Of a stretch of DNA of 11,930 nucleotides, positions 1-6,703 are shown in pieces; positions within the stretch are counted from its first letter, which is position 1, and every line of letters starts with the position of its first letter. Source of the stretch: an uncultured Ruminococcus sp. (lineage in GTDB: Bacteria; Bacillota; Clostridia; Oscillospirales; Acutalibacteraceae); contig CALBHM010000066.1 in assembly GCA_937892835.1 (NCBI GenBank), positions 1 through 11,930 on the forward strand, written 5' to 3'. Under the pieces are notes generated by a model that did not search any database, was not told where the DNA came from, and saw only the letters and a list, made by a program, of their open reading frames with translations. Position numbers and translations under genes: made by a program.

Positions 1-2127
1 ATCTGCCGCACGGCATATAATGTTGATTCTTTCGGCCATTCGGGCAATCTGCCGCAGCTTATTAAAAAGGGCGGTATGACAGCCTATGTTATGATGCGCC
101 CGGGTCATCATGAAAACGCTGATATTCCGGATACATTTATGTGGAGAGGTCCTGACGGAACGGAGATTCCGACATTTAAGATTCCCGATCCCTGCGGCTA
201 CGGCCCGGGTGATATTGACGGATTTGAAAGAGCAAGAAATATTGCCGAAGAAAGAATTAAGCGTGACGGCCACGGAATGATGCTGTTCTACGGCGTCGGC
301 AACCATGGCGGAGGGCCGACAAGAGGCGTCATTGAGTATGCTCAAAAGGAGCTAAAGCAAGACGGTTTTCACGATATGATTTTCTCCGATCCGGATTCAT
401 TCTTTGAGTCGCTTTGCCTTGAAAAGGTTGATTTACCTGTTTGGTCTGATGATTTGCAGCACCATGCAAGCGGATGTTATTCGGCAACAAGCTTAGTCAA
501 AAAATTGAACAGAAAGCTTGAAAATAATCTTTACGGTTCTGAAGCATTTGCAACTGTTGCGACAAAGCTTGCAGGTATGAAAGATAAGACAGAGAATTTC
601 AAAGAGGCATGGCGTGATGTTTGTTTCAATCAATTTCACGATATTCTTTGCGGCTGTTCGATTATGGAGGCATATGATGATGTCAATGCTTCGATGGGAC
701 ATGCTCTCACGATATCCGACAGATTACAGAATGAGGCTTTTCTGCGTATAAGTCGTATGATAGATACTTGGGTTGACGGTGTTTCGGAGCCTGTTTGTGA
801 AGTCAGAAATCAGGCCTGCGGAAAATTCCCTCGTCCGATTGTGGTGTTCAATCCGCTTTCGTTTGACGTTAAGGTTCCTGTCAGAACATATTATCCGTCA
901 GTTTTGGTTGTTGATTCGGAGGGTAACGCAGTTATATTCAGTAACGTTCGTTCCTCACGTTCAAACGATTCGCATCTTGATACAGTTTTTCTTGCCGATA
1001 TTCCGGCTCTCGGATATGCAGTTTATTGGCTCAAAAATAAGCATGATGAGGACGAGGAAAGCCACATAGAGTCCGATGTTAAAGCAAAGGATTATACTAT
1101 GGAGAATAAATACCTTTCCGTTACATTTGATGAAGCGACAGGTTTTATTAAATCTCTTATAAATAAAGAAACAGGCTATGATTATGCTTCGGCAGACAAG
1201 CCGCTTGCAGTTCCGACGGTTATTCATGATGAGGATACCGATACTTGGGCACACAAAGTGTTTGCTTTTCATAACATTGAAGGCATAATGGAGCTTGAAA
1301 AAATTGAGCTTGTTGAAAGCAGTAATGCAAGAAGCGTTATCAGAACAACGCATACATACAAGAATTCGTTCCTCACTCAGGAATTTATTCTCGGCGCAGA
1401 ACAGAAAACGCTCAGAGTTAAGTGCAAAGCAATTTGGCAGGAGAAATTTACTCTTCTTAAAATGTCATTCCCGGTTGCCGGCGAGGATAGCATAAACACT
1501 TACGAAATCCCCGGTGCGTTTATCAGACGTCCGACGAACGGCGAGGAAGAACCGGCAGGCAAGTGGGGTGCAATCACATTTACGGACGGAGGAAGAAGAA
1601 CTCTTGCTGTCATTAATGATTCAAAGTATTCTTATGACTGTCCTGATAATGACTTCCGTCTCACTGCTATCAGAAATGTAATCTTTGCCGATCACTACTC
1701 TAACCGTCCGCCGGCGAATTTTAACTTTACGGATGAGGGACTTCAGCGTTTTGAATACGGCATTTTCACCTGTGACGGCGAAGCGGAAAAGAGCAGGGTA
1801 GAGGGCGAGGCTGTTATGTTTAATATCCGTCCCGTCGCAATCCCGGAGAGCTTCCACAAGGGAACACTTCCGCAGAAGCAGGGTTTTGTTACAACAAGCA
1901 CCGACAGTGTAATTATGTCTGCATTCAAGTTCTGCGAGGACGGTTCGGGCGACCTTATCATGAGATTTACCGAGACTCGTGGTGAAGCGGTTGACGCAGA
2001 AATATCCTGCAAGCTTTTCAATGCAGATATTAAAGCCGTATTTGGTGCAAATGAGATAAAAACATTCAGAATTACAAAGGGCGGATCAGTCCGTGAAACA
2101 AATTTCCTTGAGGGAATCGTTGAATAA
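1..2127 (+). CDS. Alpha-mannosidase, glycoside hydrolase family 38 (5' end missing)
   Basis: This enzyme should hydrolyse alpha-mannosidic bonds by the retaining, zinc-dependent GH38 mechanism. The reading frame is open from base 1, so the gene starts left of the window; the internal ATG at 76 is not the start. 708 codons are visible. Near the edge is DSFGHSGNLPQL (codons 9-20), matching the GH38 motif whose Asp (codon 9) is the nucleophile and a zinc ligand. Codons 151-161 read DLQHHASGCYS, which I recall from one bacterial GH38 clade, and FHDILCGCS follows, whose His-Asp (codons 213-214) matches the second zinc-ligand site. Roughly codons 240-708 form the beta-rich middle and C-terminal domains. 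The missing part should carry the first zinc motif (HxD). I see no membrane segment, and secretion cannot be judged without the N-terminus. The gene converges with the antiporter. The family call is firm; the natural substrate is not determined. Confidence 0.93.
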   Translation: MCRTAYNVDSFGHSGNLPQLIKKGGMTAYVMMRPGHHENADIPDTFMWRGPDGTEIPTFKIPDPCGYGPGDIDGFERARNIAEERIKRDGHGMMLFYGVGNHGGGPTRGVIEYAQKELKQDGFHDMIFSDPDSFFESLCLEKVDLPVWSDDLQHHASGCYSATSLVKKLNRKLENNLYGSEAFATVATKLAGMKDKTENFKEAWRDVCFNQFHDILCGCSIMEAYDDVNASMGHALTISDRLQNEAFLRISRMIDTWVDGVSEPVCEVRNQACGKFPRPIVVFNPLSFDVKVPVRTYYPSVLVVDSEGNAVIFSNVRSSRSNDSHLDTVFLADIPALGYAVYWLKNKHDEDEESHIESDVKAKDYTMENKYLSVTFDEATGFIKSLINKETGYDYASADKPLAVPTVIHDEDTDTWAHKVFAFHNIEGIMELEKIELVESSNARSVIRTTHTYKNSFLTQEFILGAEQKTLRVKCKAIWQEKFTLLKMSFPVAGEDSINTYEIPGAFIRRPTNGEEEPAGKWGAITFTDGGRRTLAVINDSKYSYDCPDNDFRLTAIRNVIFADHYSNRPPANFNFTDEGLQRFEYGIFTCDGEAEKSRVEGEAVMFNIRPVAIPESFHKGTLPQKQGFVTTSTDSVIMSAFKFCEDGSGDLIMRFTETRGEAVDAEISCKLFNADIKAVFGANEIKTFRITKGGSVRETNFLEGIVE

Positions 2128-2157
2128 TTTGCATAAAATAAGGTATCTATGATAATT

Positions 2158-2198
2158 AATTGAACCCATTTGTACGGACAGTACAAATGGGTTCAATT
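2158..2198. repeat. Perfect 18-bp inverted repeat between convergent genes
   Basis: The left arm is 2158-2175, the loop GGACA is 2176-2180 and the right arm is 2181-2198, with all 18 pairs matching. It lies 30 bp after the mannosidase stop and 28 bp beyond the antiporter stop, so both transcripts would form it at their 3' ends. Neither strand has a U-run next to the stem; the nearest on the plus strand (T6, starting at 2219) is 20 bases away. It may act as a bidirectional terminator or a 3' RNA-stabilising hairpin, or be a copy of a dispersed palindromic element. Confidence 0.7.
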
Positions 2199-2226
2199 CA
2201 CACTAAGCTATAGCTATATTTTTTAA

Positions 2227-3513
2227 TTAATATCCGCCTTCAAGCGAATGAGTTTGTATATCATGAAGCTTTGTTGGGTGGGAATCTTCATGCTTATGAG
2301 AACCGAACACAAGCTTCAACAAAATCGGACAGAGAATGGACGAAATAACAATAAGCATAATTGTTGCAATAAGCGGATTGATTCCGTCTCCGTCTTTGAT
2401 AAGCGTATGTCCTGTAGTGTAAACAGCCAATGCAACCTCACCTCTGGCAATCATGCCGAAGCCGATCGTTGCCGAATCACGGGCGCTGTATTTGCAAAGT
2501 CTCGCAACAGAACCGCAGCCGATTATTTTTCCGATAATTCCGACAGCGACAAACACAAGACCGAAAAGCAAATCCGACGGCTTGAATGCGCTGAAATCTG
2601 CACTGATTCCGATATATGCGAAGAAAATCGGGGAGAAAATCATGTAGCCGTTTGTGAGAACTTTTTTGTCAACGAAGTCGGTGTCTTTAAGTCCGCTGAG
2701 CATGATTCCGGCAAGGAATGCGCCTGTAATTGCTGCTATTCCGAAGAATGTTTCGGCCGCATAGGCATAAAGGAAGCATACGGCGAGAGCGAAAATACTT
2801 GTTCTTCTTGTGTGAGGATAGCGTTTGCAAATCCAAACGAACGCATATTTTATCGGGAAGCCGAGGCCGATTCCGTCAACGAAGAAGCCGACTGATTTAA
2901 GCAGTGTCATTCCGATGCTTCCGCCGCCGTCAAAGCTCGTAATAAGGCTGAGAGCAACGATTCCGAGAACATCATCAATGATTGCGGCACTTAAAATTGT
3001 TGTACCGACCTTAGTTTTTAATTTGCCAAGCTCTCGCAGGGTTTCGACAGTTATACCTACGCTTGTTGCGGCGAGAATACATCCGACAAGAAGCGCATTC
3101 ATAAGATTTTCATGCTCTTTAAGTGTTCCTATGCCGCCCATAAACAGACCCGTTACAAGCGTTCCGAGAGCAATAGGAACGATAACGCCCATTGTTGCGA
3201 CCATCGTTGCCGCAAAGCCGCTCTTGCGCAGCTCTTTCGTATCCGTTTCAAGTCCGCTTGAGAAGAGGATAAGTACAACACCGATTTGAGAAAATGTTTT
3301 TAAAACATCCATTTCCTCTTGGGTTGGATTGATGATTCCGTTAAAGCTTATTGCATCAATCTGGCTGAATATAGCCGGACCGATGAGCAGTCCCGCAATT
3401 ACCATACCGACAACCTGTGGCAGACCGAGAATCCTTGAAAGAATTCCCATGCCCTTTGTTGCAAGCAGGATTATGGCGAGGTAATATAGAATTTTTAATA
3501 CGTCAAAATCCAT
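2227..3513 (-). CDS. CPA2-family cation/proton antiporter (Na+/H+ or K+/H+)
   Basis: This 428-residue integral membrane protein should exchange Na+ or K+ for protons across the cytoplasmic membrane, serving pH and ion homeostasis. It is hydrophobic along its length, with about 12-13 membrane segments. Residues 31-46 (LPQVVGMVIAGLLIGP) are the typical Na+/H+ exchanger N-terminal motif. IIDDVLGIVAL holds the Asp pair D180-D181 expected in electrogenic CPA2 members such as NapA, and ARGEVAL with R357 and E359 is the conserved late helix. No C-terminal TrkA-N/RCK domain is present, so it is not a full Kef channel-type protein. The last 25 residues form a short hydrophilic tail with five His (406, 408, 412, 417, 422). 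ATG at 3513 is preceded by AAAGGAAG. It lies downstream of spoIVA on the same strand but has its own strong promoter. The ion transported is not predictable here. Confidence 0.9.
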   Translation of the reverse strand: MDFDVLKILYYLAIILLATKGMGILSRILGLPQVVGMVIAGLLIGPAIFSQIDAISFNGIINPTQEEMDVLKTFSQIGVVLILFSSGLETDTKELRKSGFAATMVATMGVIVPIALGTLVTGLFMGGIGTLKEHENLMNALLVGCILAATSVGITVETLRELGKLKTKVGTTILSAAIIDDVLGIVALSLITSFDGGGSIGMTLLKSVGFFVDGIGLGFPIKYAFVWICKRYPHTRRTSIFALAVCFLYAYAAETFFGIAAITGAFLAGIMLSGLKDTDFVDKKVLTNGYMIFSPIFFAYIGISADFSAFKPSDLLFGLVFVAVGIIGKIIGCGSVARLCKYSARDSATIGFGMIARGEVALAVYTTGHTLIKDGDGINPLIATIMLIVISSILCPILLKLVFGSHKHEDSHPTKLHDIQTHSLEGGY

Positions 3514-3567
3514 TTCAATTACTTCCTTTAATCAATTATACAACTGTTTGGTTTTGCTCAATGTCTT

Positions 3568-3595
3568 ATTATACTACTATTTACGTGAATGTCAA
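3568..3595 (-). promoter_or_regulatory. Sigma-A promoter of the antiporter gene
   Basis: On the minus strand a perfect -35 TTGACA (3595-3590) and a perfect -10 TATAAT (3573-3568) are separated by 16 bp. Transcription would start near 3560, giving a leader of about 47 bases before the ATG at 3513. It lies in the 93-bp gap after spoIVA, so the antiporter can be expressed in vegetative cells independently of spoIVA. Confidence 0.8.
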
Positions 3596-3606
3596 CAAAA
3601 TGTGTG

Positions 3607-5091
3607 TTATAAAATTATGCAAATTAAACCGCTGCAACCCTCGTTGATAACCTTTTCGAGCGTTTCCTGAAGCTTCATTCTTGCATCGGTCGGCATTCTA
3701 AACAGCTTGTTATGCAAGCCCTCGTTAACAAGCTCATGCAAGGATTTGCCGAAGATATTTGATTCCCAAATTTGAGTCGGGTTTTCTTCAAATTCCTTTA
3801 GGAGGTACATGACCAAATCTTCGGATTGAGATTCACTGCCTACAAGCGGAGCAACCTCGGTATTGGTGTTGACCTTCATCATATGAATAGACGGAGCGGA
3901 AGCTTTTAACCGAACGCCGTATTTGCCGCCCTGCTTCATGATTTCCGGTTCTTCAAGATGAAGCTCTTCCATTGTCGGCATTACTATTCCGTATCCGGTT
4001 GCCTCAACTTCATCAAGGGCGTTTTTGATTCTGTCGTAGGATTTCTTGGTCTCGGCAAGCTCGCCTATGCAACTCATCAAATCCTCCTCGTTCTCGATAT
4101 CAAGCTTCGTTTTTTCGGCAAGAATCTTATAGAACATGCTGCTCTCAACGCTTGCGCAAACGACTGCACTTCCGTCCGACAAATCAAGATTCTTCATCAA
4201 TGCTTTACTGAGATATTTGCAATGATTCAAGCCGGATGAGAATGTGTTCACGTCTCTGATCCTGTTTAGACCGGATGCCTCTTTTTTAATGTAATCAAAT
4301 ATATCACGCTTTAACCAATGCGTTTTTTCAAGTGCCGTTACCCAGCCGGGAAGCTCAACGCAGACCTCCTGAATCGGGAATTCAAAAAGAATTTGAGCGA
4401 GAACGGCTTTTATTTTTTTCTCGTCAAGCTCAAGGCAGTTAACCGGCATCACGGGAACATTATATTTATTTGAAAGCTCACAGCCCATTTTTCTCGTTGC
4501 TTCGCTGTCAGGCTCTGTACTGTTGAGAAGCACAATAAACGGCTTGTTAAGCTCCTTTAATTCACTGACTACTCTTTCCTCGGCCTCGGCATATTCGTCT
4601 CTCGGAATGTCGCTTATCGAGCCGTCGGTCGTGATTACAAGGCCTATGGTCGAATGTTCCGTGATAACCTTTTGCGTTCCGATTTCCGCCGCCATGTTAA
4701 AGGGTATTTCCTTTTCAAACCACGGTGTTTTAACCATTCTCGGCTGATCGTTTTCGATATATCCGAGGGAGCTTGGAACAATATAGCCTACGCAGTCGAT
4801 CATTCTGACGCTGAAATGAGCATTGTCGGGAAGATTGATTTCAACGGCATTTTCGGGAATGAACTTCGGCTCGGTCGTCATTATTGTTCTGCCCGAGGCC
4901 GATTGAGGCAGCTCATCCGTTGCACGTTCTTTTTTGCTCGGGTCCTCGATATTTGGTATAACAAGCGAATCCATAAATCTTTTTATAAATGTTGATTTGC
5001 CTGTTCTGACCGGTCCGACAACACCAATATAGATGTCGCCGCCCGTTCTTGTCTGAATGTCCTTGTAAATGCTTGTACTTGCAGCTGACAT
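3607..5091 (-). CDS. spoIVA: Stage IV sporulation protein A (spore coat morphogenetic ATPase)
   Basis: SpoIVA is made in the mother cell, binds the forespore surface and polymerises with ATP hydrolysis into the basement layer on which the spore coat assembles. In Bacillus subtilis it is anchored by SpoVM. Visible here: Walker A GPVRTGKST at residues 26-34 (K32), TT at 72-73, Walker B-like RMIDCVGY (D99), LLNSTEP at 188-194 in place of the GTPase NKxD, and the hydrophobic C-terminus GLICIIL. K32, T72-T73 and D99 sit two residues after the B. subtilis positions I recall (K30, T70-T71, D97). I chose ATG 5091 (494 residues; the B. subtilis protein is about 492) rather than an in-frame ATG at 5115, because the GGAGGAG ribosome binding site lies between them and would otherwise be coding. 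No terminator follows the stop. Its presence marks the organism as a spore former. Confidence 0.97.
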   Translation of the reverse strand: MSAASTSIYKDIQTRTGGDIYIGVVGPVRTGKSTFIKRFMDSLVIPNIEDPSKKERATDELPQSASGRTIMTTEPKFIPENAVEINLPDNAHFSVRMIDCVGYIVPSSLGYIENDQPRMVKTPWFEKEIPFNMAAEIGTQKVITEHSTIGLVITTDGSISDIPRDEYAEAEERVVSELKELNKPFIVLLNSTEPDSEATRKMGCELSNKYNVPVMPVNCLELDEKKIKAVLAQILFEFPIQEVCVELPGWVTALEKTHWLKRDIFDYIKKEASGLNRIRDVNTFSSGLNHCKYLSKALMKNLDLSDGSAVVCASVESSMFYKILAEKTKLDIENEEDLMSCIGELAETKKSYDRIKNALDEVEATGYGIVMPTMEELHLEEPEIMKQGGKYGVRLKASAPSIHMMKVNTNTEVAPLVGSESQSEDLVMYLLKEFEENPTQIWESNIFGKSLHELVNEGLHNKLFRMPTDARMKLQETLEKVINEGCSGLICIIL

Positions 5092-5128
5092 TTTTTCTCC
5101 TCCGTTCAGGTTCAATGTTTTTTGTTAA

Positions 5129-5157
5129 TACTTATGAGGAACGGACGAGATTTATGA
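5129..5157 (-). promoter_or_regulatory. Possible sigma-E promoter of spoIVA
   Basis: On the minus strand TCATAAA (5157-5151) and CATAAGTA (5136-5129) are 14 bp apart. This resembles the sigma-E pattern of an ATA-centred -35 and a CATACA-type -10, with 5/7 and 5/8 matches. SpoIVA belongs to the sigma-E regulon in B. subtilis, which supports the reading. Transcription would start about 30 bases upstream of ATG 5091. No good sigma-A promoter is seen in this gap. The match is imperfect. Confidence 0.4.
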
Positions 5158-5172
5158 GCAATAGTTTACAAG

Positions 5173-5195
5173 AAAAAAGCCTCCGCATGGGAGGC
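5173..5195 (-). terminator. Intrinsic terminator of the D-2-hydroxyacid dehydrogenase gene
   Basis: Read on the minus strand, GCCTCC, a 5-base loop and GGAGGC (5195-5179) form a GC-rich 6-bp stem, followed at once by six T (5178-5173). It starts 7 bases beyond the dehydrogenase stop codon and isolates that gene from spoIVA. Confidence 0.85.
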
Positions 5196-5201
5196 CGAAA
5201 A

Positions 5202-6161
5202 TTATTTGTTAACCACATTAACCGGTGAACCGTCAAGAAATGCTTTGAGATTGGAATATACGACGTCGAGAAGGCGTACTCTTGTTTCGTATCCCGCCCA
5301 TGCAATATGAGGTGTGATGACACAATTCTTGCAAGAAAGCAGGGGATTGTCGGCTTTCGGTGGCTCGCAGGAGAGTACGTCAACGGCCGCACCGGCGATT
5401 TTGCCGCTGTTTAAAGCTTCGGCGAGTGCGTCTTCTTCAATGATCGGTCCTCTTGCGGTATTTATGATTATTGCATTGCTTTTCATTTTGGCGAGGAAAT
5501 CCGAATTTACAAGACCCTTTGTTTCAACGGTCAGCGGGCAGTGGAAAGATATTATATCGCTGTTTTCCGCAAGCTCATCAAGAGAAACAAATTTGAAATT
5601 CTTATATTCCGGCTGCGTTTTGGGGTGATGAACATTGCAAAGAATGTTCATTCCGAATGCGTCGGCGATCTTGGCAACCTCATTGCCTATCTTGCCGAAA
5701 CCGACAATGCCTATTGTTTTGCCCGCAAGCTCAATAAGCGGTGTTTTCTGAAAGCAGAAATCCTTACAGGCTGCCCACTCGCCGGCATGGACTGCCGCAT
5801 CATGAATTGCTACACGGTTGTAGAATTCAAGAATCAGCGCAAACGTGAGCTGGGCGACGGCTGAGGTTGAATATGTAGGAACATTGCAGACCGTAACGCC
5901 GTGACTTTTTGCCGATTCAATGTCAACGATATTGAAGCCTGTTGCAAGAATTCCGATATATTTGAGCTTCGGAAGCTGAGAAATAATCTCGTCGTCAAGC
6001 ACTACCTTATTGTCAAGGATTATGTCGGCGTCCTTGCATCTTTCAAATATTTCGTCGTGTGATGTTCTGTCATAAACACATAGCTCGCCGAGCTTTTCAA
6101 ACCTTTCCCAGCTGAGGTCGCCGGGATTTGAAGTATATGCGTCCAAAATTACAATTTTCAT
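5202..6161 (-). CDS. D-isomer-specific 2-hydroxyacid dehydrogenase (glycerate dehydrogenase-like)
   Basis: This 319-residue cytosolic protein should be an NAD(P)H-dependent enzyme interconverting a 2-keto acid and its D-2-hydroxy acid. The nucleotide-binding loop GFGKIG is at 154-159. The family's catalytic triad is complete: R237 in NTARG, E266 in SCEPP and H285 in TPHIAW. The segment LATGFNIVD at 72-80 and the ordering of the substrate domain around the Rossmann fold are typical. It looks closest to glycerate dehydrogenase/hydroxypyruvate reductase, but lactate or other 2-keto acid reductases share these motifs, so the substrate is uncertain. ATG 6161 has GGAGG 7 bases upstream; an ATG at 6166 is out of frame. 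The gene has its own promoter (6192-6220) and terminator (5173-5195), so it is monocistronic. Confidence 0.93.
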   Translation of the reverse strand: MKIVILDAYTSNPGDLSWERFEKLGELCVYDRTSHDEIFERCKDADIILDNKVVLDDEIISQLPKLKYIGILATGFNIVDIESAKSHGVTVCNVPTYSTSAVAQLTFALILEFYNRVAIHDAAVHAGEWAACKDFCFQKTPLIELAGKTIGIVGFGKIGNEVAKIADAFGMNILCNVHHPKTQPEYKNFKFVSLDELAENSDIISFHCPLTVETKGLVNSDFLAKMKSNAIIINTARGPIIEEDALAEALNSGKIAGAAVDVLSCEPPKADNPLLSCKNCVITPHIAWAGYETRVRLLDVVYSNLKAFLDGSPVNVVNK

Positions 6162-6191
6162 GTCATGACCTCCAACAAAGTATCTAAGTAA

Positions 6192-6220
6192 ATTATAATA
6201 TATTTTGTTTCATTTGTGAA
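6192..6220 (-). promoter_or_regulatory. Sigma-A promoter of the dehydrogenase gene
   Basis: Minus strand: -35 TTCACA (6220-6215), a 17-bp spacer and a perfect -10 TATAAT (6197-6192). The expected start is near 6185, about 24 bases before ATG 6161. T-tracts at 6233-6255 lie upstream and could act as an UP element. Confidence 0.7.
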
Positions 6221-6265
6221 GAGGATAGAAAGTTTTTTCTTTGTTTTTTATTTTTGAAAATTCGT

Positions 6266-6294
6266 TTGAATTAATTTTACTAAAGTGATAAAAT
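6266..6294 (+). promoter_or_regulatory. Likely sigma-A promoter of the small gene at 6338
   Basis: Plus strand: TTGAAT (6266-6271), a 17-bp spacer and TAAAAT (6289-6294), 4/6 and 5/6 matches to consensus. Transcription would start near 6301, giving a leader of about 37 bases. It diverges from the dehydrogenase promoter with an AT-rich stretch of about 45 bp between the two -35 boxes. Confidence 0.5.
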
Positions 6295-6337
6295 TTATAT
6301 GTAGTAATTTCTGTTTCTTTTGGAAGAAGGTGTTCGT

Positions 6338-6631
6338 GTGAACCCATTTAAGGTCAATAAGGTAATAAAAGAAAATAATTTGAACGATAATCAGATTTGT
6401 GTTGACACTCTCAGTGAGCTTTGCGGCGGCAGGGTGAAGCATGCTTTTCTTCGAATGTCCGACGAAACCTTTCTATGTGCCGAAAGCGGCGGTTTCCCGA
6501 GACACTGGGTGGAGGGTCTAAAACTTCACAGCTGGTTTACAATGTGGTTCTACCATCCCGAGAGGGAAAATCACGAACCGAAATCCGTTTTGTATGATGA
6601 TTTGCAATATATGTACACAAAAAATGGCTGA
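6338..6631 (+). CDS. Small hypothetical protein, 97 residues
   Basis: I do not recognise this protein. The start is taken as GTG 6338, because GGAAGAAGG (6322-6330) lies 7 bases before it. An upstream TTG at 6320 would add six residues but place the ribosome binding site inside the gene. The protein looks soluble, with no signal peptide or membrane segment. The N-terminal half has a charged helix-like stretch (residues 2-20) with two Cys (residues 21 and 29); a third Cys follows at about residue 47. The second half is rich in aromatics, with HSWFTMWFYHPE at about residues 64-75. The gene has a plausible promoter, a good ribosome binding site and a terminator whose stem contains the stop codon, so it looks like a real monocistronic gene. 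The neighbours do not suggest a function. Confidence 0.75.
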   Translation: MNPFKVNKVIKENNLNDNQICVDTLSELCGGRVKHAFLRMSDETFLCAESGGFPRHWVEGLKLHSWFTMWFYHPERENHEPKSVLYDDLQYMYTKNG

Positions 6632-6650
6632 CACGTTCAGCCATTTTTTT
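6619..6650 (+). terminator. Intrinsic terminator overlapping the stop codon of the small gene
   Basis: The core stem TGGCTGA (6625-6631) pairs with TCAGCCA (6637-6643) around a 5-base loop, and flanking A and T runs extend the pairing to 13 bp. Seven T (6644-6650) follow. The TGA stop (6629-6631) is the last part of the left arm. A-run symmetry means it could also work on the opposite strand. Confidence 0.9.
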
Positions 6651-6651
6651 G

Positions 6652-6680
6652 TTGCCATTACAGTACAGTTATGGTATAAT
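6652..6680 (+). promoter_or_regulatory. Sigma-A promoter of the GH13-LRR unit
   Basis: TTGCCA (6652-6657), a 17-bp spacer and TATAAT (6675-6680), with TGG just before the -10 as an extended -10 element. It begins two bases after the preceding terminator's T-run. Expected start near 6687; leader of about 17 bases with GGGGTG as ribosome binding site. Confidence 0.8.
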
Positions 6681-6703
6681 ATAACAAAAATCGGGGTGAT
6701 TAT

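Noticed and set aside
2206..2215. Palindrome AGCTATAGCT before a T-run at 2219-2224
   Set aside because: Five-base arms with no loop cannot form a hairpin; on its own it is not a terminator.
2248..2895. A 215-codon plus-strand open frame opposite the antiporter
   Set aside because: It is antisense to a clear membrane protein. Its translation has no domain-like pattern and no convincing ribosome binding site; it reflects codon use of the real gene.
5092..5115. An eight-codon N-terminal extension of SpoIVA from ATG 5115
   Set aside because: The extension encodes the GGAGGAG ribosome binding site of the downstream ATG and makes the protein longer than the B. subtilis protein.
6158..6166. A two-codon upstream frame (ATG ACA TGA) overlapping the dehydrogenase start
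   Set aside because: The ribosome binding site is only 2 bases from this ATG and 7 from the real one, so it is unlikely to be used; probably chance.
6233..6255. Phased T-tracts between the divergent promoters as curved DNA
   Set aside because: Tract starts at 6233, 6244 and 6251 are not evenly phased with the helix; ordinary AT-rich upstream DNA explains them.
6339..6349. The 11-mer TGAACCCATTT here and in the hairpin arm at 2161-2171
   Set aside because: A single 11-base match in 12 kb with moderate AT bias is easily chance, and no palindrome accompanies the second copy.
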